From an uncultured Actinomyces sp. (GTDB lineage Bacteria; Actinomycetota; Actinomycetes; Actinomycetales; Actinomycetaceae): a DNA stretch of 13,894 nucleotides. Position 1 is the stretch's first letter. Every line of letters starts with the position of its first letter. Of the stretch, positions 1 to 6,484 are shown piece by piece. The translations under genes were made by a program, and so were the position numbers. The notes under the pieces are model-generated. The model was not told the DNA's origin, did not search any database, and worked only from the letters and a program-made list of their open reading frames with translations. The stretch spans positions 1 through 13,894 of the forward strand of contig CALHID010000164.1 of the NCBI GenBank assembly GCA_938030835.1, read 5' to 3'.

Positions 1-523
1 GAGGGCACTTCCCCGCAACGATCTTCTCGAGCGTTATCCGACGCCCCGAACCACTCAACGCCCAGCCAAAGATCAGCGGCTTTCGCAACTGGCCACTAGT
101 CACACGACGCAAGCCGAGCGCGACAACAAGAACCAGGATCAGAACCAAAAATACTATCAGCCATGTAATGGAGCCGTCACCGCCAGAGACCTGTCGAGGA
201 CCTGAACGAAACAGATCTACAGCTGGCTGAACGATCTTCCAGAGAGGAAATAAACTCATCAATCCGACGAGTAGTCCTACCCAGGACAGCAACGCTTGAG
301 TGATGGGACTACGCCATTTCGGAACAGCCTCATATGTCGCTATTGGAGCAGTATCCGGTGAGTGATTCACTACCACGTCACGCCCAGCCTGGTAGATATT
401 CCCTTGGACATCTCCACCACCAGTACTCACATTATGCCCAGCACTGCCAATCAGAGAAGCTCCGCAATCACCACAGAACCTTTGCTGTGGTGCCGCAGAT
501 TTTCCACATACAGGACAGATCAC
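1..523 (-). CDS. Zinc-ribbon membrane protein of unknown function (3' end outside window)
   Basis: An open minus-strand frame of 174 codons runs off the window edge with no stop, so the C-terminus is missing. The start is GTG at 523-521; it overlaps the ychF stop as GTGA, an arrangement typical of translational coupling. Residues 3-20 form a zinc ribbon (CPVCG, then FCGDCG after a 10-residue gap). Residues 36-52 are glycine-rich and contain GNIYQAGRDVVV, a motif I associate from memory with actinobacterial and cyanobacterial proteins of unknown role. Two hydrophobic segments follow at about 77-97 and 121-138, so the zinc ribbon and the visible C-terminal part probably lie on the same, cytoplasmic side. 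After the second helix the visible protein is basic (LGLRRVTSGQLRK). I do not recognise a named family. The frame is easy to miss because it starts with GTG and is truncated. Coding status is likely from its openness, hydrophobic pattern and paired Cys motifs; function is unknown. Confidence 0.8.
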   Translation of the reverse strand, partial: MICPVCGKSAAPQQRFCGDCGASLIGSAGHNVSTGGGDVQGNIYQAGRDVVVNHSPDTAPIATYEAVPKWRSPITQALLSWVGLLVGLMSLFPLWKIVQPAVDLFRSGPRQVSGGDGSITWLIVFLVLILVLVVALGLRRVTSGQLRKPLIFGWALSGSGRRITLEKIVAGKCP

Positions 524-1620
524 TTCTTCCCCCCAGACGTAAGCCCTGTGCGGAACTCAACGATATCGCCGTCTTGCATGACGTAGTCTTTGCCTTCCAT
601 GCGGACCTTACCGGCAGCCTTCGCGGCGGCCATGGAACCGGCCTCGATCAGGTCGTCGTATGAGACGATCTCAGCCTTGATGAAGCCCTTTTCGAAGTCC
701 GTGTGGATCACGCCTGCGGCCTTAGGAGCGGTGTCGCCCTTGTGAATCGTCCAGGCGCGTGCTTCCTTTTCGCCAGCGGTCAGGTAGGTCTGCAGGCCAA
801 GAGTATCTAAGCCAGCGCGCGCCAACTTAACCAAGTCTGATTCGCTCTGACCGGATTCCGCCAGCATCTCTCGCGCGTCATCCTCATCCAACTCAACAAG
901 CTCAGACTCGAACTGCGCATCCAAGAAGATTGCTTCAGCGGGAGCAACAAGCGAACGCAACTCGTCCTGCAATTCCTTGTTGTCCATCTCTTCGGCATCC
1001 ATGTTGAACACGAAGATGAAGGGCTTAGAGGTCATCAGCTGGAAGGACTTGAGCGCATCCTGGTCGAGCTTTGCACCCGCGGGGCCACTGAGCAGTTCAC
1101 CCTTTTCGAGCAATTCCATTGCCGCGTGCGCGGTTTCCAAGACAATCGCCTCGGTCTTCTTGCCGCGAACTTCCTTTTCCAGACGCGGGATCTGCTTTTC
1201 AAGCGTCTGCATGTCAGCCAGAATCAGCTCGGTTTTAATGGTTTCAATATCCGATTCAGGATCAACCTTGCCATCAACGTGCACAACGTCAGGGTCGGAG
1301 AAAGCACGCGTCACCTGGCAAATTGCGTCGGCCTCGCGAATGTTCGCAAGGAACTGGTTACCCAAGCCCTCACCCTCAGACGCACCACGCACAATACCCG
1401 CGATATCAACGAAAGAAACGGTCGCGGGAATGATGCGCTGAGAACCAAAGATCTCGGCGAGTTTGTTCAAACGCGCATCGGGAAGCGGAACGACGCCCAC
1501 ATTCGGTTCGATGGTTGCGAAGGGGTAGTTCGCAGCCAGAACAGTCGCGCGGGTCAGAGCATTAAACAGAGTGGACTTGCCAACGTTGGGCAGGCCGGCG
1601 ATACCAATAGTTAAAGACAC
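520..1620 (-). CDS. ychF: Redox-regulated/ribosome-associated ATPase YchF (Obg-family)
   Basis: This is a P-loop NTPase of the Obg/HAS-GTPase group; the family prefers ATP, binds ribosomes and is linked to oxidative-stress responses. The 366 residues match the family's usual length. The P-loop GLPNVGKST is at 9-17, with a hydrophobic Leu where Ras-like GTPases have their catalytic side chain. The switch II region DIAGIVRGASEGEGLGNQF is at 72-90. A helical, coiled-coil-like insert lies at about 130-180, and a C-terminal TGS domain covers about 280-362, ending in GDIVEFRTGLTSGGKK. The specificity motif that replaces NKxD (NxxE in the family) reads NMDA at 206-209, so the usual Glu is not at that place, though two Glu follow. 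The start is GTG at 1620; codon 3 is the rare leucine codon TTA. The spacing to an upstream -10 box suggests a leaderless mRNA. Its stop overlaps the start of the next gene. Confidence 0.97.
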   Translation of the reverse strand: MSLTIGIAGLPNVGKSTLFNALTRATVLAANYPFATIEPNVGVVPLPDARLNKLAEIFGSQRIIPATVSFVDIAGIVRGASEGEGLGNQFLANIREADAICQVTRAFSDPDVVHVDGKVDPESDIETIKTELILADMQTLEKQIPRLEKEVRGKKTEAIVLETAHAAMELLEKGELLSGPAGAKLDQDALKSFQLMTSKPFIFVFNMDAEEMDNKELQDELRSLVAPAEAIFLDAQFESELVELDEDDAREMLAESGQSESDLVKLARAGLDTLGLQTYLTAGEKEARAWTIHKGDTAPKAAGVIHTDFEKGFIKAEIVSYDDLIEAGSMAAAKAAGKVRMEGKDYVMQDGDIVEFRTGLTSGGKK

Positions 1621-1626
1621 GCCCCT

Positions 1627-1632
1627 ATCCTA
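1627..1632 (-). promoter_or_regulatory. Putative -10 box of ychF, leaderless arrangement
   Basis: TAGGAT on the minus strand lies six bases before the GTG of ychF, placing the expected transcription start at or next to the start codon. There is no well-spaced Shine-Dalgarno; the AGGGG run is too close to the GTG. No good -35 match is visible, only a weak CAAACG-like sequence. Confidence 0.4.
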
Positions 1633-1699
1633 TCCGACGAGGCCGCACTCCCGTTTGCCCGCGCCTAGAAAGTGCGCGCATAAGCGGGTGAAATTTCGC

Positions 1700-2752
1700 T
1701 CAGCTGGTGTGATCCGGTCCGGCAGTGCGACGCGCATGCGGACGAACATCAATCTGTCCGGCCTTCTTCAAATCCGAACGCAAGTCACGGGGAAGAGCGA
1801 AGGTCGTTGTTTCCGTCTCGGTTCGCACTTCCTCGACAGTTGGGAAACCGCGTTCTTGCAGCCAGGCAATCACATCACGGACAAGGATTTCCGGCACCGA
1901 CGCACCCGAGGTCAAGCCCACGGTCTTCGCACCTGCGAACCATTCTTCCTGAAGCTCTTCGGCCTTATCGATGCGGTAGGCAGCAGGAACACCCGATTCG
2001 AGCGCGACATCAACCAAACGCACCGAGTTCGAGGAATTCGCAGAGCCCACAACAACCATGACATCGACCTGAGGGGCAATGACCTTCACAGCCCCCTGGC
2101 GATTTTGCGTCGCATAGCAGATGTCATCTGAAGGCGGATCAACAAGTTTGGGGAAACGCTGGCGCAGGCGATCAACCGTTTGACGCGTCTCATCAACAGA
2201 GAGGGTTGTCTGCGAAATCCACACAACGCGCTCAGGGTCACGGACAACCAGATTATCGACTTCTTCAGGAGTTCCAACCACTTGAATGTGTTCGGGAGCT
2301 TCGCCAAAAGTACCTTCGACTTCTTCGTGGCCTTCGTGGCCAACCAAGATGATGTCGTAGTCGTCCTTCGCGTAGCGCACGGCCTCTCGGTGGACCTTCG
2401 TAACCAGCGGACAGGTTGCATCGATTGTTGCAAGGTGGCGCTGGGCTGCAACCGCGTGGACTTCTGGCGAAACCCCGTGAGCAGAGAACACCACACGTGC
2501 GCCTTCGGGAACCTGATCGGTTTCTTGAACGAAGATCGCCCCGCGCTTCGTCAAAGATTCGACGACAAACTTGTTGTGAACGATTTCTTTACGGACGTAG
2601 ACGGGCGCACCATAAAGATCCAAAGCTTTTTCAACGACATCAACCGCGCGATCAACACCCGCGCAATATCCACGAGGCGCTGCGAGCAGGATCTTCCCAC
2701 CTTCGATGCGGGAATCGCTTTCGCTAGTACGAAGGGTGTCGTCATGAGTCAT
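1700..2752 (-). CDS. ispH: 4-hydroxy-3-methylbut-2-enyl diphosphate reductase
   Basis: IspH (LytB) catalyses the last step of the MEP pathway, reducing HMBPP to IPP and DMAPP with a [4Fe-4S] cluster in the cytoplasm. The 350 residues contain all three cluster cysteines in their family contexts: C30 in RGYCAGV, C114 in DATCPLV and C212 in ICYATQNRQ. GHEGHEEVEGT at 138-148 carries the substrate-binding His and catalytic Glu (H142, E144), and GSANSSNS at 236-243 is the diphosphate-binding Ser/Asn stretch. An N-terminal extension of about 18 polar residues and a C-terminal extension rich in Arg/Thr are not part of the core. The product feeds prenyl diphosphate synthesis, including the cis-prenyltransferase encoded about 3.5 kb away. 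The gene is divergent from xseA and separated from ychF by 79 bp. The ATG has no Shine-Dalgarno but a promoter-like element directly upstream, so I infer a leaderless transcript. Confidence 0.97.
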   Translation of the reverse strand: MTHDDTLRTSESDSRIEGGKILLAAPRGYCAGVDRAVDVVEKALDLYGAPVYVRKEIVHNKFVVESLTKRGAIFVQETDQVPEGARVVFSAHGVSPEVHAVAAQRHLATIDATCPLVTKVHREAVRYAKDDYDIILVGHEGHEEVEGTFGEAPEHIQVVGTPEEVDNLVVRDPERVVWISQTTLSVDETRQTVDRLRQRFPKLVDPPSDDICYATQNRQGAVKVIAPQVDVMVVVGSANSSNSVRLVDVALESGVPAAYRIDKAEELQEEWFAGAKTVGLTSGASVPEILVRDVIAWLQERGFPTVEEVRTETETTTFALPRDLRSDLKKAGQIDVRPHARRTAGPDHTS

Positions 2753-2758
2753 AGATCA

Positions 2759-2788
2759 ACCGTACAGGCCGCCATGTGCATCTGCGAA
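2759..2788 (-). promoter_or_regulatory. Putative promoter of ispH, leaderless
   Basis: On the minus strand, TTCGCA (2788-2783; four of six -35 consensus bases) is followed after 18 bases by TACGGT (2764-2759, TAnnnT form). Six bases then separate the -10 from the ATG of ispH. This predicts transcription starting at the A of ATG. No purine-rich ribosome binding site is present. Confidence 0.45.
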
Positions 2789-2863
2789 CCATAATTGCTT
2801 TTCCTTCCCAGTCTGGACGCAAATGCCCCTGGCCTGTGTCATGCTTATTTCGTGCCAGAGAAC

Positions 2864-4126
2864 ATGCCCCCCGCAGCTAAAGCTGCTGATACGACGCGCG
2901 AAAACCCGTGGCCGCTGCGTAGACTCACGCAGAACATCAAGATCTACGTTGATCGGATGTCTTCGCTCTGGGTGGAAGGTCAGGTCGTCCAATACAACCC
3001 GCGTCCGGGCTCGCGCATGGCGTTTTTCACCTTGCGCGACACCGAATCTGACACCTCGATGACCGTTACAGCTTTCCCGAATGTCATTTCTGCCGTTGGC
3101 GCCGGTTTTGAAGAAGGCGTTAAAGTCGTCACGCGCGTCAAGCCCGTTTTTTGGGAACGCAGCGGCAGCTTGAACCTCCAAGCTGCCGAGGTTCACCTTC
3201 AAGGTCTTGGCGATCTATTGGCTCAAATTGAACGCTTGCGCCAAAAACTTGCAGCCGAAGGCCTCTTCGATGAAGGACGTAAGAAACCTCTTCCTTTCCT
3301 TCCGCGCGTTATTGGCCTTGTATGCGGGCGAAATGCGAAGGCAAAAGATGACGTCATTGTGAATGCAAGTGCACGCTGGCCCGCTGCGCGTTTCGAGGTC
3401 CGCGAGGTCGCGGTCCAGGGCCAGTACGCGGTGCGTGAGGTCAGCGATGCCATTGCCGAGCTCGATCAAATCCCTGAAGTTGACGTGATTGTTGTTGCCC
3501 GAGGCGGCGGTTCCGTTGAGGATCTTCTTCCCTTCTCTGACGAGGCCTTGGTACGTGCCGCTGCAGCCGCCTCCACTCCCCTGGTGTCGGCAATCGGGCA
3601 TGAAGGCGATGCGCCACTTTTGGATTACGTGGCCGACTTCCGCGCATCGACTCCGACGGATGCGGCCAGACGCATTGTTCCTGACCTTGCCCAAGAGCTT
3701 GAGGGTCTGGCTGGCGCTTCTCAAGCAATGCGCAATGCGATCGAGCGCAGACTGACACAAGAACGTCATCATTTAGATCTTGTTGTTTCGCGTCCCATCT
3801 TCCTCACGCCGGCAGCAACATTGGAGCCCCATCGCGTCCTCATCGATTCAGCGGTAACAAATTTGCGTTCCCGGATAGAGCGACGCCTAAGCGAGGAGCG
3901 CCAAGGAATCGTTCAGGCCTCGGCAACCCTGCGCGCGCTCTCACCGCAGGCAACTTTGGAACGCGGGTATTCCATGCTCAAGCTTCCCTCTGGCGAATTG
4001 GTTCGCGACGCCTCGCAAGTCCCGAAGGGCACTTTGGTCGAAGGCATCCTTGCCTCAGGCCGCTTGGTCGCCCAAGTCGTTGGCTCCACCCAAGCGACAA
4101 GTAACGCAGCGCACGCAAACGAATAA
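2864..4126 (+). CDS. xseA: Exodeoxyribonuclease VII large subunit
   Basis: XseA is the catalytic subunit of exonuclease VII, which degrades single-stranded DNA in both directions and acts with several XseB copies. With this start the protein has 420 residues. An OB-fold (tRNA_anti-like) domain spans about 20-115 (RLTQNIKIYVDR, LWVEGQV). The catalytic domain follows, with PRVIGLVCG near 147-155, RGGGSVEDLLPFSDE at 213-227, and SAIGHEGDAPLLDYVADFRAS at 242-262 carrying the conserved His and Asp. A coiled-coil region lies at about 280-380, and the C-terminal segment has LERGYSML. The frame stays open back to a TTG at 2795, but family similarity begins just after the ATG at 2864, which has AGAG upstream; GTG at 2852 is an alternative. 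A TTA leucine codon occurs at 3773. It is followed 47 bp later by xseB, its partner. Confidence 0.95.
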   Translation: MPPAAKAADTTRENPWPLRRLTQNIKIYVDRMSSLWVEGQVVQYNPRPGSRMAFFTLRDTESDTSMTVTAFPNVISAVGAGFEEGVKVVTRVKPVFWERSGSLNLQAAEVHLQGLGDLLAQIERLRQKLAAEGLFDEGRKKPLPFLPRVIGLVCGRNAKAKDDVIVNASARWPAARFEVREVAVQGQYAVREVSDAIAELDQIPEVDVIVVARGGGSVEDLLPFSDEALVRAAAAASTPLVSAIGHEGDAPLLDYVADFRASTPTDAARRIVPDLAQELEGLAGASQAMRNAIERRLTQERHHLDLVVSRPIFLTPAATLEPHRVLIDSAVTNLRSRIERRLSEERQGIVQASATLRALSPQATLERGYSMLKLPSGELVRDASQVPKGTLVEGILASGRLVAQVVGSTQATSNAAHANE

Positions 4127-4173
4127 ACCGTCCGACCTTCTCACCAAAACAGCCACCCAACTTGGAGGATCAC

Positions 4174-4383
4174 ATGGCAGAAAATACACTCCCGGCACCG
4201 GAATCCCTGTCGTATGAAGCAGCGCGCGATGAATTGATCGCCATCGTGAAGACGCTGGAAAGCGGACAGGCGCCCCTAGAAGACACTCTTGCCATGTGGG
4301 AACGCGGCGAGGCACTTGCCACCCGCTGCCGCTCGATTTTGGACGCAGCAACCCAACGGATGGAACAGGGAACAGAAAATTAA
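4174..4383 (+). CDS. xseB: Exodeoxyribonuclease VII small subunit
   Basis: XseB is the small helical subunit that assembles along the XseA coiled coil and is needed for exonuclease VII activity. The 69 residues match the family's usual size. The family signature is clear: SYEAARDELIAIVKTLESG, then LEDTLAMWERGEALATRCR, ending in a third short helix. The start was chosen at ATG 4174 because TTGGAGG (4162-4168) stands five bases before it; an in-frame TTG at 4162 lies inside that ribosome binding site and is unlikely. It follows xseA by 47 bp on the same strand, the usual operon arrangement for this complex. Confidence 0.95.
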   Translation: MAENTLPAPESLSYEAARDELIAIVKTLESGQAPLEDTLAMWERGEALATRCRSILDAATQRMEQGTEN

Positions 4384-4466
4384 TTCTCCATCGCCCAGGA
4401 CCCCAGAGATTGGTTAGACTGAGAACGTCAATTGTTCGAGGAAACCAGCCGACGTGGTCTGGAAAC

Positions 4467-4472
4467 AGGAGG
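4467..4472 (+). promoter_or_regulatory. Ribosome binding site fixing the PfkB kinase start
   Basis: AGGAGG lies four bases before ATG 4477. It fixes that start over the in-frame TTG at 4432. A TAGACT hexamer at 4415-4420 could be the -10 of a separate promoter, but no -35 match is visible. Confidence 0.75.
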
Positions 4473-4476
4473 AAAC

Positions 4477-5424
4477 ATGGACCTCGCAACCGACCCCCAC
4501 ATCCTCTCCATCGGAGAAGCCCTGATGGATATCGTGGTCCCCGCAGACAGCCCTATCGCGGCCGTTGAGATCCCCGGGGGCTCACCGGCGAACGTCGCAA
4601 TGACGCTCGGACGCCTGGGCCGTAACGTTGGCCTGCAAACGTGGCTGGCACACGATGAACGCGGCGATATCCTCGAAGAACACTTCACGGCCTCGCACGT
4701 TGTCATCACCGAAGAGTCCTTCGGAGCTGATCACACGCCGACTGCACTCGCAAAACTCAACGAAAAGGGCGCGGCAACCTACACCTTTGATCTCGATTGG
4801 TGTCCAAATAGCCCCATCGCCGTATCCACGCAGGCCCGAATCGTTCACTCCGGTTCCATTGCTGCAGTGATCGAGCCCGGCGCACACGCCGTTTTGGATG
4901 CCATGGTCACTGCGCGACAGCACGCCATCATCACCTATGATCCCAATGCACGCCCCGCGCTCATGGGAACGCCTGAAGAAGCATTGGCAACCGTCAACAA
5001 GTTCATCGGCATTTCCGATGTTGTCAAGGTTTCCGACGAAGATATCGCTTGGCTCACCAACGGACGTGAGATCGACGAAGTGGTGCGCGATTGGCTCACT
5101 GCAGGTCCCTCACTGATCGTTGTGACAAAGGGCAAGGAGGGTGCAGCGGCATTCACCTCGAGTGGTGTTCGCCGTTCTATCCCAGCCGGAGATGTCAAGG
5201 TCGAAGACACCGTCGGTGCAGGCGATTCCTTCATGGGAGGCCTGATCGACGCACTGTGGTCGCTCGGTCTGGTGGGCGCCATGTCGCGGCCCGCTCTGCG
5301 TGATTTGGATGCCGCAAAGGTCGACTTTATCTTGGAGCGCGCAGCAACGATTGGCGATATTACTGTCTCTCGTGCGGGCGCGAACCCACCGTGGCTTTCT
5401 GAACTCGCTGAGTTCCTAGCCTGA
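4477..5424 (+). CDS. PfkB-family carbohydrate kinase, probably a fructokinase
   Basis: This is a ribokinase/PfkB-fold sugar kinase of 315 residues, the usual size. The N-terminal part has ILSIGEALMDIV (9-20) and the first PfkB signature PGGSPANVAMTLGRLG (33-48). The second signature, DTVGAGDSFMGG, is at 244-255, where D250 is the expected catalytic base and GAG forms the anion hole. YDPNARP at 154-160 is typical of the fructokinase branch (DxNxR), which favours fructose to fructose-6-phosphate over ribose or adenosine. This substrate assignment is an inference from motifs. The gene lies 93 bp after xseB, with its own strong ribosome binding site, so it may be transcribed separately or read through from xseAB. 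No sugar transporter or hydrolase is next to it, so context does not help with the substrate. It ends before a GC-rich hairpin facing the convergent uppS-family gene. Confidence 0.9.
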   Translation: MDLATDPHILSIGEALMDIVVPADSPIAAVEIPGGSPANVAMTLGRLGRNVGLQTWLAHDERGDILEEHFTASHVVITEESFGADHTPTALAKLNEKGAATYTFDLDWCPNSPIAVSTQARIVHSGSIAAVIEPGAHAVLDAMVTARQHAIITYDPNARPALMGTPEEALATVNKFIGISDVVKVSDEDIAWLTNGREIDEVVRDWLTAGPSLIVVTKGKEGAAAFTSSGVRRSIPAGDVKVEDTVGAGDSFMGGLIDALWSLGLVGAMSRPALRDLDAAKVDFILERAATIGDITVSRAGANPPWLSELAEFLA

Positions 5425-5457
5425 GACGATTCAATCCTAAGACGTTGAAAGACGCAG

Positions 5458-5485
5458 GGGGCGCGGATCCGAAGATCCGCGCCCC
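5458..5485. terminator. GC-rich hairpin between convergent genes
   Basis: A perfect 12-bp stem (5458-5469 with 5474-5485) has a four-base CGAA loop. It sits 33 bp after the kinase stop and 34 bp before the end of the convergent uppS-family gene. There is no clear T-run on either side, so termination may be bidirectional and partly factor dependent. Confidence 0.7.
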
Positions 5486-5519
5486 TCGCTGTATCAAGCT
5501 GAAGCCTTCACACAGGGAA

Positions 5520-6281
5520 TTACTTCCCCATCCGCCGCTCTCTTTGGGCGTAGGCACGAAGTGCACGAAGGAAATCAATCTTCCTGAAATCTGGCCAATA
5601 GGTTTCGCAGAAATAAAACTCAGAGTGCGCAGACTGCCAAATCATGAAGCCTGACAGTCGCTGTTCGCCAGAGGTTCGAATGACAAGGTCCGGATCGGGT
5701 TGGTCACCGGTATACAGGTGTTCAGCAATATCCGAGTCCTTCAAACGCGAAGCAAGTTCTTCAAGACTCTCACCCCGCTGCCCGGCGTCACGGATCACCT
5801 CACGCACGGCCTCGACAATCTCATGACGACCGCCATAGCCAACCGCAATGTTGACGCTCAGGGAGCTCTTTGTGGGGCTTTCCTGAGCGGCCTGGCGAAG
5901 GGAATCGGCGATATCTTCAGGAAGCAGTCGAAGGTCACCAACAATTCGCAGGTGCCACTTACCGGTCTGGCTCAATGCCGAGACGGCTTGAGAAATAATC
6001 GCGAGCAGTTCAGAGAGCTCATCACTTTGACGAGATAGATTATCTGTCGAGAGCATCCACAAGGTGACGATCTCAACGCCAACTTCTTCGGCCCAACCTA
6101 AGAATTCAGTGATCTTTCCTGCACCAACACGGTGCCCCTGGGACGCGGTGAAGCCAATCGATTTGGCCCAGCGACGATTCCCATCCAAAATCACGCCGAC
6201 GTGACGAGGAATAGGACGCCCCGACAAAGACGCACGAAGGCGCTTTTCATAGACGTCATAAAGCACATTCCACTGTGACAC
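5520..6281 (-). CDS. uppS: Cis-prenyltransferase (UppS family), probably short-chain Z-farnesyl type
   Basis: This cytoplasmic or membrane-associated enzyme condenses IPP onto an allylic diphosphate with cis geometry. The 253 residues contain the full family pattern: HVGVILDGNRRWAK at 27-40 with catalytic D33, LSTDNLSR at 77-84, NIAVGYGGRHEI around 174-185, and the C-terminal PDPDLVIRTSGEQRLSGF. The sequence resembles from memory M. tuberculosis Rv1086, a Z-FPP synthase, including ISxNLYT-like and FLLWQSAxSE-like stretches. At the position where long-chain UppS has a small Ala in the product tunnel, this protein has Met76 (WML), consistent with a short product. A second, long-chain synthase would then be expected elsewhere in the genome. 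The start is GTG at 6281, preceded by GGAAGG with seven or eight bases spacing. It is divergent from trhA. Confidence 0.93.
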   Translation of the reverse strand: MSQWNVLYDVYEKRLRASLSGRPIPRHVGVILDGNRRWAKSIGFTASQGHRVGAGKITEFLGWAEEVGVEIVTLWMLSTDNLSRQSDELSELLAIISQAVSALSQTGKWHLRIVGDLRLLPEDIADSLRQAAQESPTKSSLSVNIAVGYGGRHEIVEAVREVIRDAGQRGESLEELASRLKDSDIAEHLYTGDQPDPDLVIRTSGEQRLSGFMIWQSAHSEFYFCETYWPDFRKIDFLRALRAYAQRERRMGK

Positions 6282-6444
6282 TGCTAAACCCTTCCACGCG
6301 TGAGCGCGTCAACATGGGTTAAGAGTATCGCGAATATGACGCTCATCGCATATTTGTTCCTCATGCAAACATCCAGTTTGACTGTTCACAATCAGCGGAA
6401 GACTGCTGCCTTTCCCTTTAAATTGGCGTACCCTACGGTGTAGT

Positions 6445-6464
6445 AAGTTACGCATGCGTAGGTT
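6445..6464. promoter_or_regulatory. 20-base palindrome, likely operator in front of trhA
   Basis: AAGTTACGCATGCGTAGGTT matches its own reverse complement at 16 of 20 bases (two mismatched pairs), with a perfect 12-base core TACGCATGCGTA at 6449-6460. It ends 20 bases before the trhA start, ahead of the ribosome binding site. Its size and symmetry suit a dimeric TetR-family repressor. No regulator gene is next to it. Confidence 0.5.
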
Positions 6465-6474
6465 GATCTTTCGT

Positions 6475-6479
6475 GGAGG
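6475..6479 (+). promoter_or_regulatory. Ribosome binding site fixing the trhA start
   Basis: GGAGG lies five bases before ATG 6485. It decides against an in-frame GTG at 6473 that overlaps the site. Confidence 0.75.
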
Positions 6480-6484
6480 CACTC

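Noticed and set aside
334..663. 109-codon plus-strand open frame near the left edge
   Set aside because: It is antisense to the zinc-ribbon gene and the ychF end, with no coding features.
1571..2131. 186-codon plus-strand open frame across the ychF-ispH junction
   Set aside because: It is antisense to two clear conserved genes, and its translation has no family features.
2180..2794. 204-codon plus-strand open frame antisense to ispH
   Set aside because: It mirrors the ispH coding frame; composition follows from ispH codon bias and no ribosome binding site is present.
6307..6312. TTGACG as a -35 for the uppS-family gene
   Set aside because: The only -10-like sequence at proper spacing (TTTAGC) would lie on top of the start codon.
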